From Cichorium intybus (Eukaryota; Streptophyta; Magnoliopsida; Asterales; Asteraceae), in NCBI GenBank assembly GCA_023525715.1, contig CM042012.1:120238298-120302297 (forward strand): a DNA stretch of 64,000 nt. The letters run 5' to 3'. Positions within the stretch are counted from its first letter, which is position 1; the number at the start of each line of letters is the position of its first letter. The notes under the pieces were generated by a model that was given only the letters and a program-made list of their open reading frames with translations, ran no database searches and had not been told where the DNA came from. This document shows, piece after piece, positions 44,056-54,136 of this stretch. The translations under genes were made by a program, and so were the position numbers.

Positions 44056-45996
44056 TGTAACACCCGACTTATTAACAAAAACACCCCATTAATTTTTCAT
44101 TTTTCAAACCAAATATTTTACAAATAAAACCATAAGTATGGGGTTTTAGTTAATACAATACGAGTACAAGAGTATCACGAAGTACAATACTTAAAATATT
44201 ATACATTCTTAAGCCGGGTCGTCACTTCAATATTAAGTCCTCAGTCACGGACTTTATCTTTCCCCTTGGCGGGATCACGCTCACCTGCAGGGACATATTA
44301 AATAAAACAGTGAGCTATAAAGCCCAATGAGTAATCAAATCAAGAATAACATGTATAAGAATAAAATTCTCTATACAAAGTCAAGTATGTATTATCATGC
44401 AATACGAAATCAAATATGGCTCACGGGTTAGTCCGCTGTTGCCTTGGCTCACGGGTTAGCCCGCTGTTGCCTAGACTCACGGGTTAGCCCGTTGTTGTCT
44501 ATATAAGTTTGACTCACAGCTCCGTTCTTGTCTATTAAAGACTCACGGCTTATCTGGTCTTGTCATATCACAGTTTACATAGATATATTGACTCACAGTT
44601 CCGTTCTTGTCCATAACAGACTCACGGCTTATCTGGTCTTGTCGTATATCAAATCATATAATCTGTCAATATTTGTCCCCAAAAATCATTTCCTTCTGCA
44701 GCTGCTCTTTTAACAAATATCATACCGGATAACAGTGAGATTACTCACCTGAAGGTTTGCTACAACTAGCGTTTATTGTTCCTTGCCTTGAAATGAAATC
44801 CGTAGGATTTTATCCCGTACCTATAATTCCATTTATTATCAATTGATTATAGGTTAATAACCATTCCAATTAACTCTAATGCAATAGAGTTCAATAGAAT
44901 ATCATTATAAACAATGTCTAGTTAATAAACTTCTCGTTTACTAACTTTTTATGAATTTTACTATTCACCGAGGCATTCGAATCGATCTACAGTGCCCCCG
45001 AGGGGTCGAAAACTCAGTTTAGTATTTTTCTAGGACTTTTCATACCATCATGGACTTATGGTTCAAATTTGAGGTAAATCGGACAAGCGTAGCAAAATTT
45101 AGCGTTTTTGGACTCCCTGTCAACAAGCACGACCCGTGCTCTTTTTGGCCTAGGGAAGCACGACTCGTGCAACCCATATTAGGCATTATTCTTTGGTTTC
45201 CAGGTATGCACGACCCGTGCACATTAAGCACGACTCGTGCTTAATCTGGGCAGCTCCTGATCAGTCGCGATTTTCACTGTAGCACGCAGTTTTGACATCT
45301 TAAGTACTTATTGCTGTTCTTAATCACTTGTGGTTTATTCCTAGATCAAAACCCTCCATAAAAACAAGGTTTTTAACCATTGAAACCAATTCAATCAATC
45401 AAAATGAAGAATTAGGGTTCTTAGTTCCAAAAACCCCAAAACTTCAACTTGATCAATTTCTATGGTTTCACTTGTTATATGCTTATCTAATGATCATATT
45501 AGAACTCAGAAATCATGAATAATCATCATGAAATTCACTGAAATTGCAGATTTCAGTTTTGACCCAAAAACCCATCAAAAATAACACATCAAGAACTTGA
45601 ATTACTAACCTTTCAAGCTTCCAATTCTAACCTTTGAAGCTATAGTCCGATTTTCAAGCTTCAATCTTCAAGAATTCTTCCAAAATTCTGCAACTACCGT
45701 ACAAAGAAACCCTCCCGTAGCTCACCAAAATTCTGCACAAAATGGAAGAAGCTTCCAAGCTTTTATACCTCCAAGAATTGCATTTTGGTCCTTGAAATTG
45801 CATTTTTAGGACTTTTGCCACAAGTTACACAATTTATGACACAAATTCAGTTTTTATAACATTTTAAGTCCAAGACTCAAAATATTATTACAAAACAAGT
45901 CCTTTTCTGTCCAAAAGACCAAATTACCCTTCTAAGGTAAAATGACCATTTTGCCCTTTTTATTATAATTACATAATAACATGTTTTGGCGTTACA
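44056..45996 (-). mobile_element. 3' LTR of element B
   Basis: TGTAACACCCGACTTATT ... GGCGTTACA. Contains three tandem copies of GGCTCACGGGTTAGCCCGCTGTTGCC-like sequence (44417-44500; word shortened: CTCACGGGTTAGCCCG), two larger CTCACAG/CTCACGG repeats, and four palindromes (45127-45240). Confidence 0.92.
45127..45240. repeat. Four 13-bp palindromes GCACGACCCGTGC / GCACGACTCGTGC (3' LTR of B)
   Basis: At 45127-45139, 45158-45170, 45208-45220 and 45228-45240, that is two pairs. In element sense they read GCACG-GGT-CGTGC and GCACG-AGT-CGTGC, sharing the core CACGGGTCGTG with the cluster at 21749-21968 but with G-C in place of A-T as outer pair. Confidence 0.92.
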
Positions 45997-46032
45997 AATT
46001 CTCCCCTCCTTTAAGAGATTTCGTCCCCGAAA

Positions 46033-47298
46033 TCATACAAAAAGTTGAGGGTATTTCTCCCTCATTTCACTTTCGGTCTCCCACGTCATGTCGGAACCTT
46101 TGTGATGACGCCAAAGTACTTTCACCATACTAATCTTCTTATTTCGCAGCTGTCTTACCTTGCGGTCTAACACCCGCTCGGGTTGTTCCGGATATCTTAA
46201 CTTTTCATCCACCTCAATTTCAGCAAGAGGTATATGTTGAGTTTTATCAAACAAAGTTTTCCTTAAATGGGACACATGGAATACATCATGTATACCATGA
46301 GGTTCATCGGGTAGCTCCAATCGATACGTCACGGCTCCAACTCTTTGGGATACACGGAAAGGTCCAATGAAGCGAGGACTCAACTTCCCTTTCTTCCCAA
46401 AACGAATTAAGCCTTTCCAAGGGGATACTTTGAGCATTACCATATCTCCTACTTGGAATTCTATCGGTTTCACCCGTTTGTCCACATATTGCTTCTGTCT
46501 ATTCTGAGCTACCTTCAAATTTTCGCGTATCAATTTGATCTTTTCTTCAGTCTGTGCTACAATTTCGGGTCCAGCCAACGACTTTTCCCCAACTTCAGTC
46601 CAGCAGGTTGGAGTACGGCACGGTGCTCCATACAAGGCTTCATACGGGGCCATCTGAATGCTGGAATGATAGCTGTTATTGTACGCGAATTCCACTAAAG
46701 GCAAATGATCTTCCCAGCTTCCACCGAAATCTATGACACAAGTTCTCAACATGTCTTCCAAAGTCTGGATTGTTCTTTCACTCTGACCATCGGTCTGCGG
46801 GTGATATGCGGTACTCATAAGTACTTTTGTACCCAATTGCTTTTGAAGACTCTGCCAAAACCGGGAAGTAAATTTGCTGTCTCGATCCGACACGATCGAC
46901 GCTGGTAATCCATGTCGACATAACACCTCATCTATGTAGATTTTCGCCAGTTGATCTACCCTGTAATTTTCTTTATATGGTATGAAATGTGCCGATTTGG
47001 TCAATCGATCTACAATCACCCATATAGAATCATAACCTCGCGGTGTCCGCGGCAACTTCGTTACAAAATCCATGGTAATATGGTCCCATTTCTTCTCTGG
47101 AACCGGCAATGGTTGTATTTCCCCATATGGTTTCTGATGGTTTGACTTAACTTGCAGATAAGTCAAACATCTTTCCACAAATCTTCCAACATCTCTCTTC
47201 ATTCCAGGCCACCAATACATCGGTTTTAACGTCCGATACATTTTAGTACTGCCCGGATGAACTGCATATCGACTAAAATGGCCATCTTCTAGAAGCAA
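46033..47298 (-). CDS. Element B integrase and chromodomain (third part of gag-pol)
   Basis: 421 residues, in phase with the two ORFs upstream. The zinc-binding domain keeps both His, but the second CxxC reads CLTY, so the last zinc-binding Cys is lost compared with CQTC in element A. Core residues Asp (TMDFVTKLP), Asp (IVSDRDSKF) and Glu (TDGQSERT), the GPF region, and a C-terminal chromodomain (ERVLDRKVRQLRN, VKVLWRHHKGSDMTWE) are present. Two nonsense codons (the TAA at the start of the gap and a TGA near 47338) separate it from RNase H. Confidence 0.92.
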   Translation of the reverse strand: MLLEDGHFSRYAVHPGSTKMYRTLKPMYWWPGMKRDVGRFVERCLTYLQVKSNHQKPYGEIQPLPVPEKKWDHITMDFVTKLPRTPRGYDSIWVIVDRLTKSAHFIPYKENYRVDQLAKIYIDEVLCRHGLPASIVSDRDSKFTSRFWQSLQKQLGTKVLMSTAYHPQTDGQSERTIQTLEDMLRTCVIDFGGSWEDHLPLVEFAYNNSYHSSIQMAPYEALYGAPCRTPTCWTEVGEKSLAGPEIVAQTEEKIKLIRENLKVAQNRQKQYVDKRVKPIEFQVGDMVMLKVSPWKGLIRFGKKGKLSPRFIGPFRVSQRVGAVTYRLELPDEPHGIHDVFHVSHLRKTLFDKTQHIPLAEIEVDEKLRYPEQPERVLDRKVRQLRNKKISMVKVLWRHHKGSDMTWETESEMREKYPQLFV

Positions 47299-47451
47299 AT
47301 CCTGCGCTTCTCCTTGTTTCGGGACCCATACATGTCATCTGAAGGTCTTCAATTTCTGAGCATTTTCTTCCAGATGCTTCAAATATCCAACCATTCTTTC
47401 GCTTTTTACATTCTCCGGCTTACACGCTTCTTCTTGTGCTGAACGAATCAA

Positions 47452-48897
47452 TTATGGTAACCGGCTTGCTACACCCATGCATGCGGATGTAATTTTTAGA
47501 GGAGCTTCTTTTCTGCTTAGAGCATCTGCCACCACGTTCGCCTTGCCAGGGTGGTACTGAATTTCACAATCAAAGTCTTTCAACAGGTCCATCCACCTTT
47601 GCTGTCTCATATTAAGCTCTTTTTGATCGAAGAGGTACTTCAGGCTCTTATGATCAGTGTAAATAACAAACTTTACACCGTATAAATAGTGCCTCCACAA
47701 CTTCAATGCTAGAACCACCGCAGCTAATTCCAGGTCATGAACTGGATACTTCTTCTCAGCATCTTTTAATTGGCGGGACGCATAGGCTATGACCCTGCCT
47801 TTTTGCATTAGAACACACCCAAGACCAATTCTAGAAGCATCGCTGTAGATCACATACTCTTCTCCGCTTTGTGGTAGTATTAACACCGGTGCTTCACATA
47901 AAGCTTGTTTCAGCTTCTGAAACGCTTCTTGCTGCTTTTCGGCCCATGTGAACTTTTCACCTTTCTTAGTTAACTTGGTCAACGGAGCAGCTATCGAAGA
48001 GAAATTCTCGACAAATCTTCTATAATAGCCTACTAAACCAATGAAACTTCGTATTTCAGTTGGACTCCGGGGCGGTTCCCACTTCATCACGGCCTCAATC
48101 TTTGATGGATCAACTTTCACTCCTTCGGCATTAATTACATGGCCAAGAAATTGGACTTCTCTTAGCCAGAATTCACATTTAGAGAATTTTGCATACAACT
48201 TCTCCCGACGAAGCAACTCCAACACTTGTCGCAGATGCACTTCATGTTCGGTTTGGCTTCGCGAATACACCAAGATGTCATCAATAAACACTATCACCGA
48301 GGTATCAAGGAACGGTCGACACACCCGGTTCATAAGATCCATGAATACGGCTGGAGCATTAGTTAATCCAAAAGGCATCACCAAAAACTCATAATTACCG
48401 TATCGCGTTCGGAAAGCTGTCTTCGGAATGTCAGCTTCTCTTATCTTCAGCTGGTGATAACCCGACCTCAGGTCAATCTTGGAAAAATATGACGCGCCTT
48501 GCAGCTGATCAAACAAATCATCTATTTGGGGTAGCGGGTACTTGTTCCTCACCGTGATCTTGTTTAATTCCCGATAGTCAATACACATGCGCATTGACCC
48601 ATCTTTCTTCTTGACAAACAAAATAGGGGCTCCCCAAGGCGATGTACTCGGTCTGATGAAACCCCTGCCTAGCAATTCTTCCAGTTGCTTCCGCAGTTCC
48701 ACCATCTCTGAAGGTGCTAAACGGTATGGAGCTCGGGCAACAGGTGCAGCTCCCGGAATCAGTTCAATCGTGAACTCAACCTGTCGATCTGGTGGCAACC
48801 CTAGAAGTTCATCTGGAAACACATCTGGGAATTCGTTTACCACATTCACATTCGCTACCCCCACTTTAATTGGTTGAACCACCGATACATAAGCCAA
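47452..48897 (-). CDS. Element B reverse transcriptase and RNase H (second part of gag-pol)
   Basis: 481 residues. Reverse transcriptase (GFIRPSTSPWGAPI, KIDLRSGYHQLKI, active site FIDDILVYS) followed by RNase H (VIYSDASRIGLGCVL, HDLELAAVVLALKLWRHYL, YHPGKANVVADALSR). It is in the same phase as the gag ORF upstream, separated from it only by one TAA (48934-48936) at a place where element A reads FAK. It ends at a TAA just after the RLP motif that continues in element A. Confidence 0.93.
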   Translation of the reverse strand: MAYVSVVQPIKVGVANVNVVNEFPDVFPDELLGLPPDRQVEFTIELIPGAAPVARAPYRLAPSEMVELRKQLEELLGRGFIRPSTSPWGAPILFVKKKDGSMRMCIDYRELNKITVRNKYPLPQIDDLFDQLQGASYFSKIDLRSGYHQLKIREADIPKTAFRTRYGNYEFLVMPFGLTNAPAVFMDLMNRVCRPFLDTSVIVFIDDILVYSRSQTEHEVHLRQVLELLRREKLYAKFSKCEFWLREVQFLGHVINAEGVKVDPSKIEAVMKWEPPRSPTEIRSFIGLVGYYRRFVENFSSIAAPLTKLTKKGEKFTWAEKQQEAFQKLKQALCEAPVLILPQSGEEYVIYSDASRIGLGCVLMQKGRVIAYASRQLKDAEKKYPVHDLELAAVVLALKLWRHYLYGVKFVIYTDHKSLKYLFDQKELNMRQQRWMDLLKDFDCEIQYHPGKANVVADALSRKEAPLKITSACMGVASRLP

Positions 48898-48933
48898 ATA
48901 AGAAATCCCTCCTTTACTAACACAGCTTCGGGC

Positions 48934-50295
48934 TTAAGCAAAGGAGATAACTGGCATTCTCAACCGAGGTCGTTCACCCTGAATCTTTATCCATTCTCCA
49001 TCCGGCGATAATACTGTGATATTTTTATTTCTGCAATCCATATTAGCATAGTTCGTAGCTAACCAATCCATTCCAACAATCACACCAAATTCATTGGTAG
49101 TCATCGGCTTCAAATCTATAGGGAAAACGGTCCCGGAGATTTTAAGCTGACAACCTTCCAGATGTTCAGAAACCCAAACATATCGGCCGTATGCTATAGC
49201 CACTTCCAAGCTTTCATCCATTGGGGTTAACGGTACATTCAAACGAGGCAATAAAGACTCCGATACAAAACAGTGTGTTGCTCCCGGATCAAAAATAACA
49301 TATACATGTATGGAATTAAGAGTGAAGATACCTGTCACCACATCTGTCTTCTCACGGGCTTCCTCCACAGTCATCTGGAAAGCTCGCGAGGCCATTGGTC
49401 GTCCCCTATTCTTCGACTCTTCTTTCTTTCCCACTTGATCATCCCTGGGTCTTTCACTGTATGCTCCAGATTTCAGTTGGGGACAGTTCAGGCGGATATG
49501 ATCCGTAGCCCCGCATTGGAAACACATACGGTCTGCCCTACAGTCCCGTGTAGGATGACCCGTTTTTCCACAATTTCGGCAGCTAACTGACCCAGTATCA
49601 CTGCGACAACTGCCCGTGTGCCTTTTTCTACATTTTTCACACCACTTGCCTTCATCTTTCTGGCCTTTTCCCCGAGACCCGGATTGTTGCGACTTTTTCT
49701 GAGACGTCCAACCTTGGTCTTCCGCCTTTCGTTTCGTTTCTAAAACTTTCTTTTCGTCTTCTTGTCGCTTCAATTCTGTTTCTCTTTCTGTGGCTCGATC
49801 CACCACTTGCCGGAAAGTAAGTAGTTTCAGTGGTTGCACGATTTCTCTAATTCGGGTCGTCAACCCCCAGACATACTTATCGATCTTTCTCTTTTCGGTA
49901 TAGATGTGGTGTTCCGCAAACCTGGCTTTCTCCAGAAAGCTAAGAGTATATTCCTGATCAGATCGGGAACCTTGTTCCAAATACAGGAATTCATCCTCCA
50001 ATTGCTTTATTGCTACTTCAGAACAATATTCTTCATTAAACTTATTCTTGAACTGTTCCCACGGTACTGATTCGGTTGGATCAAGATTCAAAGACTTGTA
50101 GTAAATCTGCCACCAGTGTAGTGCACCGCTGGTGAGTTGGTTCGTGGCAAATTCTACTTTATCATCATCCGCACATTTGCTTACTCGGAACACCTTCTCG
50201 ATATGCATGATCCATTCCATAGCTTTGACTGGATCATCTGTCCCCGAAAATTCCTTTGGTTTACAACCAAGGAAAGATTTATACGTGCACCCCAC
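48934..50295 (-). CDS. Element B gag and protease (first part of gag-pol)
   Basis: 453 residues. The frame opens in the gag core (CTYKSFLGCKPKEFSG); about 60 N-terminal residues present in element A are missing because the sequence between the primer site and gag is deleted. Gag (DDPVKAMEWIMHIEKVF), two CCHC knuckles (CRNCGKTGHPTRDC, CFQCGATDHIRLNC), and an aspartic protease with DPGATHCF. The Met used here is internal, so normal translation start is lost. Confidence 0.9.
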   Translation of the reverse strand: MGCTYKSFLGCKPKEFSGTDDPVKAMEWIMHIEKVFRVSKCADDDKVEFATNQLTSGALHWWQIYYKSLNLDPTESVPWEQFKNKFNEEYCSEVAIKQLEDEFLYLEQGSRSDQEYTLSFLEKARFAEHHIYTEKRKIDKYVWGLTTRIREIVQPLKLLTFRQVVDRATERETELKRQEDEKKVLETKRKAEDQGWTSQKKSQQSGSRGKGQKDEGKWCEKCRKRHTGSCRSDTGSVSCRNCGKTGHPTRDCRADRMCFQCGATDHIRLNCPQLKSGAYSERPRDDQVGKKEESKNRGRPMASRAFQMTVEEAREKTDVVTGIFTLNSIHVYVIFDPGATHCFVSESLLPRLNVPLTPMDESLEVAIAYGRYVWVSEHLEGCQLKISGTVFPIDLKPMTTNEFGVIVGMDWLATNYANMDCRNKNITVLSPDGEWIKIQGERPRLRMPVISFA

Positions 50296-50319
50296 TTTCT
50301 TTATCGAGGCTTACCCACC

Positions 50320-50375
50320 TTGAGTTATTAACAAAAACACCCGACTTATTAACAAAAACGACTCTGATACCAACT
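50320..50375 (-). other. Primer site region of element B with duplicated LTR-end sequence
   Basis: GACTCTGATACCA (primer site, TGGTATCAGAGTC in sense) is followed in element sense by two extra copies of GTTTTTGTTAATAAGTCGGG, the sequence that also forms the end of the LTR. It then runs straight into gag. This looks like slippage or template switching during minus-strand DNA synthesis. Confidence 0.75.
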
Positions 50376-52316
50376 TGTAACACCCGACTTATTAACAAAA
50401 ACACCCCAAAAATTTTTCATTTTTCAAACCAAATATTTTACAAATAAAACCATAAGTATGGGGTTTTAGTTAATACAATACGAGTACAAGAGTATCACGA
50501 AGTACAATACTTAAAATATTATACATTCTTAAGCCGGGTCGTCACTTCAATATTAAGTCCTCAGTCACGGACTTTATCTTTCCCCTTGGCGGGATCACGC
50601 TCACCTGCAGGGACATATTAAATAAAACCGTGAGCTATAAAGCCCAATGAGTAATCAAATCAAGAATAACATGTATAAGAATAAAATTCTCTATACAAAG
50701 TCAAGTATGTATTATCATGCAATACGAAATCAAATATGGCTCACGGGTTAGCCCGCTGTTGCCTTGGCTCACGGGTTAGCCCGCTGTTGCCTAGACTCAC
50801 GGGTTAGCCCGCTGTTGTCTATATAAGTTTGACTCACAGCTCCGTTCTTGTCTATTAAAGACTCACGGCTTATCTGGTCTTGTCATATCACAGTTTACAT
50901 AGATATATTGACTCACAGTTCCGTTCTTGTCCATAACAGACTCACGGCTTATCTGGTCTTGTCGTATATCAAATCATATAATCTGTCAATATTTGTCCCC
51001 AAAAATCATTTCCATCTGCAGCTGCTCTTTTAACAAATATCATACCGGATAACAGTGAGATTACTCACCTGAAGGTTTGCTACAACTAGCGTTTGTTGTT
51101 CCTTGCCTTGAAATGAAATCCGTAGGATTTTGTCCCGTACCTATAATTCCATTTATTATCAATTGATTATAGGTTAATAACCATTCCAATTAACTCTAAT
51201 GCAATAGAGTTCAATAGAATATCATTATAAACAATGTCTAGTTAATAAACTTCCTGTTTACTAACTTTTTATGAATTTTACTATTCACCGAGGCATTCGA
51301 ATCGATCTACAGTGCCCCCGAGGGGTCGAAAACTCAGTTTAGTATTTTTCTAGGACTTTTCATACCATCATGGACTTATGGTTCAAATTTGAGGTAAATC
51401 GGACAAGCGTAGCAAAATTTAGCGTTTTTGGACTCCCTGTCAACAAGCACGACCCGTGCTCTTTTTGGCCTAGGGAAGCACGACTCGTGCAACCCATATT
51501 AGGCATTATTCTTTGGTTTCCAGGTATGCACGACCCGTGCACATTAAGCACGACTCGTGCTTAATCTGGGTAGCTCCTGATCAGTCGCGATTTTTCACTG
51601 TAGCACGCAGTTTTGACATCTTAAGTACTTATTGCTATTCTTAATCACTTGGGGTTTATTCCTAGATCAAAACCCTCCATAAAAACAAGGTTTTTAACCA
51701 TTGAAACCAATTCAATCAATCAAAATGAAGAATTAGGGTTCTTAGTTCCAAAAACCCCAAAACTTCAACTTGATCAATTTCTATGGTTTCACTTGTTATA
51801 TGCTTATCTAATGATCATATTAGAACTCAGAAATCATGAATAATCATCATGAAATTCACTGAAATTGCAGATTTCAGTTTTGACCCAAAAACCCATCAAA
51901 AATAACACATCAAGAACTTGAGTTACTAACCTTTCAAGCTTCCAATTCTAACCTTTGAAGCTATAGTCCGATTTTCAAGCTTCAATCTTCAAGAATTCTT
52001 CCAAAATTCTGCAACTCCGGTACAAAGAAACCCTCCCATAGCTCACCAAAATTCTGCACAAAATGGAAGAAGCTTTCAAGCTTTTATACCTCCAAGAATT
52101 GCATTTTGGTCCTTGAAATTGCATTTTTAGGACTTTTGCCACAACTTACACAATTTATGCACAAATTCAGTTTTTATAACATTTTATGTCCAAGACTCAA
52201 AATATTATTACAAAACAAGTCCTTTTCTGTCCAAAAGACCAAATTACCCTTCTAAGGTAAAATGACCATTTTGCCCTTTTTATTATAATTACATAATAAC
52301 ATGTTTTGGCGTTACA
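50376..52316 (-). mobile_element. 5' LTR of element B
   Basis: 1941 bp, the same length as the other LTR. Palindromes at 51447-51459, 51478-51490, 51528-51540 and 51548-51560 are identical to those of the left copy. Confidence 0.92.
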
Positions 52317-52612
52317 CTGCATAACTTCAAGAATAGTCGTACAATAAGCCTAGGTTAATCAATGCAACTTTGGTTGCATGGCAAGTTTGGTCCTTCTACT
52401 TTGGCACACTAATTTTTAAAAACCTCAAATAGTTATTTCCATCAAAAGGAGTTTACTAAAATGACAATATACCCTCTCCTCAACATAATTTAATTTATAG
52501 GTTATTAATATGAATATTACTTTTATTTTAAACTATATTTATTTATATAATTTATGCACTAAGATAATTAATTCACGGAAAACAAAAACGCATCGGAAAA
52601 CGGGGTGTTACA
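52317..52612 (-). mobile_element. 5' LTR of the gene-carrying element, segment 4 (end)
   Basis: Corresponds to the last 295 bases of 25067-27618 and ends GGGGTGTTACA, followed by the CCTAG target duplication. Confidence 0.88.
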
Positions 52613-52767
52613 CCTAGCCACTAATGCTAATTACTAAGCTAAAAGAAATTAAACATAAAAACCTAAAATACCAAAAAGGTAGTTGCTGAAGCGAATTCTT
52701 GGAGTCAAAGAGCCTTCAGGTCGATTTTTCACCAGGGTTTTGCTCGGGTTTTCGGCTGAAAAAGCCT

Positions 52768-52777
52768 CTATTTATAG
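52768..52777 (-). promoter_or_regulatory. TATA box in element sense, Athila-like LTR
   Basis: CTATAAATAG on the minus strand (followed by AGGC), a strong plant TATA context, 15-50 bases downstream of a CG-rich module. Conserved at 60332-60341. Confidence 0.65.
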
Positions 52778-52790
52778 TTGCAAAATTTCC

Positions 52791-52917
52791 GCAGCCGCGC
52801 CGCATTTATGGTTTCCGCGGGGCGCGTACTAATCTTCTCCCGTTTTCTCGGCATTTGAATTTGTTCCACCACCTTAGATCCGCGTCGCGCCTTCTTGATT
52901 TCCGCGGCGTGCGTACG
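52791..52917. repeat. Two CG-rich paired modules in Athila-like LTR
   Basis: GCCGCGCCGC-ATTTATGGTT-CCGCGGGGCGCG (52791-52829) and CCGCGTCGCGCC-TTCTTGATTT-CCGCGGCGTGCG (52879-52917). The counterparts in the other LTR are 60356-60394 and 60445-60483. Confidence 0.8.
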
Positions 52918-53105
52918 TATTTTTCTGATTTTGCCTTCTTCTCCAAACTTCCTCCAATTTGCATGCTTTTGGTCCCTGTTTTCATTATTTTCTTCCGAAC
53001 AAGTACTGGCACGAAAAGTGAGAATACCACGATATATATGATATAATTTCACTAAGAATATGGCTCAACAACGCCTAAAATACTTGATATCACTAGGCGT
53101 TGTCA

Positions 53106-54136
53106 AACACCCCACACTTGTGCCTTTCTTGTCCCCAAGCAAGAGAGTTTTTAACAAATTCTAATAAAGAGTCAAACAATTTTTGAATGTGTTTAATTTC
53201 AAAGCTTATTGCCTCAGGAGTTGGAATGCAATAGTTCGTGAAAACATAATTGGAATATTCTTTGGAATTCATGGCTTTCTAGAAAACCCTTGATTACAAA
53301 TTTTCTGTCCACAATGAAGTGTACGTACTCATTCAGATTCTAAAGGCCATTAAGGAATTGTCCATGACTTTCGATGCTGTCCGTGTAACGAGCTTTCGAA
53401 AATACCATCCCAGACCAGACGATCTTAGGTGGTAAGGTGCATAAATGCCTCTTCGAGGCCACCCTTTTCGGACCTACCGGCTCGAACAACAAAGGCCACA
53501 GATTGACATTTCCTTCCTAAATTCCAATCCTAAAACAGTCCAATCGTCTAACTCTTAAAACTCAACTTGTTTGACTCAACTAATAGCATGGTAAAAACTA
53601 AATAGTATTTCTTGAAAAATACTAGTGCTATAAACAATCACAAACCATTCGTTTCACAATTATAATCTATTAAAATTTTGAAAAAGTTGCTAAAATTTTG
53701 AAAATTGGTCTTTTCCCGCAAAAATTTCAAAAACTACTCTTTCGACCGTCCACACCCCACACTTAAACCCGTACAACGTCCCCGTTGTACAAAATTATTT
53801 AGAACAAGGGAGAAAGAGTTACCCCTTTGGACGGTAGATTGCTTGGTTAGTACTCGGTATCACAGGTACAAATTACGAACAAAAAGGTCCTTGATTTCGC
53901 ATGCTGGAGTTGTAGCGCAACAGTGAACACGCCGGTGGTCAAGACAAGTGGAGGGGGCACGGTGACCCCACACTTGTTTGAGACAACTCCTTCCCATTTG
54001 GTATAACATGCATGACTCAACAGAACATTAAATGCAAACATAACAAATAAAATATAAACAAAGAAAAGATAAAAGTGTGTCATAGATACATTACATACAT
54101 CCCAAAAAAAATGAAAAATGAAAAAAGAAAAATACA
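53106..54136 (-). other. 3' untranslated region and polypurine tract of the Athila-like element
   Basis: Just inside the LTR, 53106-53125 reads AAGTGTGGGGTGTT in sense, the usual Athila-type polypurine tract, preceded by GCTTGGGGACAAG. The rest is non-coding. Confidence 0.55.

Larger units (their letters stand above)
44056..52316 (-). mobile_element. Tekay/Del-type chromovirus B, young and nearly complete
   Basis: Two LTRs of 1941 bp each (44056-45996 and 50376-52316). By eye they differ at about twenty positions plus two one-base indels, roughly 1 percent. Flanks TTGCA (44051-44055) and CTGCA (52317-52321) are a 5-bp target duplication with one later change. Sense is minus: 5' LTR at right, primer site 50364-50373, gag-pol, 3' LTR at left. 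Gag-pol is in one phase throughout but carries three in-frame stops, and the region between primer site and gag core is deleted, so it looks immobile on its own. Confidence 0.92.
25067..52612 (-). mobile_element. Non-autonomous LTR element carrying an RWP-RK gene, with later nested insertions
   Basis: Left LTR 25067-27618; right LTR starts at 30474 and ends at 52612 after three nested insertions. Both LTRs start TGTAACACCC and end GTGTTACA. CCTAG flanks the whole unit (25062-25066 and 52613-52617), proving that it integrated as one element into the Athila-like LTR. In element sense (minus) a tRNA-Met primer site follows the right LTR and a G-rich tract precedes the left LTR. The 2.86 kb interior (27619-30473) has no gag or pol and instead holds an intron-containing RWP-RK gene on the opposite strand. 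LTR family and primer type fit a Tekay/Del-like donor. Confidence 0.88.
52613..53105 (-). mobile_element. Athila-like 3' LTR, second segment
   Basis: Picks up the LTR after the nest (CCTAGCCACTAATGC) and ends GGCGTTGTCA. Compare 60176-60671. Contains CG modules at 52791-52829 and 52879-52917 and a minus-strand TATA box at 52768-52777. Confidence 0.88.

Noticed and set aside
44417..44500. CRISPR-like array from the regular repeats in element B LTRs
   Set aside because: Only three direct units without unique spacers, inside an LTR of a plant retrotransposon.
52699..53046. 115-residue frame repeated at 60262-60612
   Set aside because: Part of the Athila-like LTR promoter region; shifts between copies and carries the CG modules and TATA box, so coding is unlikely.
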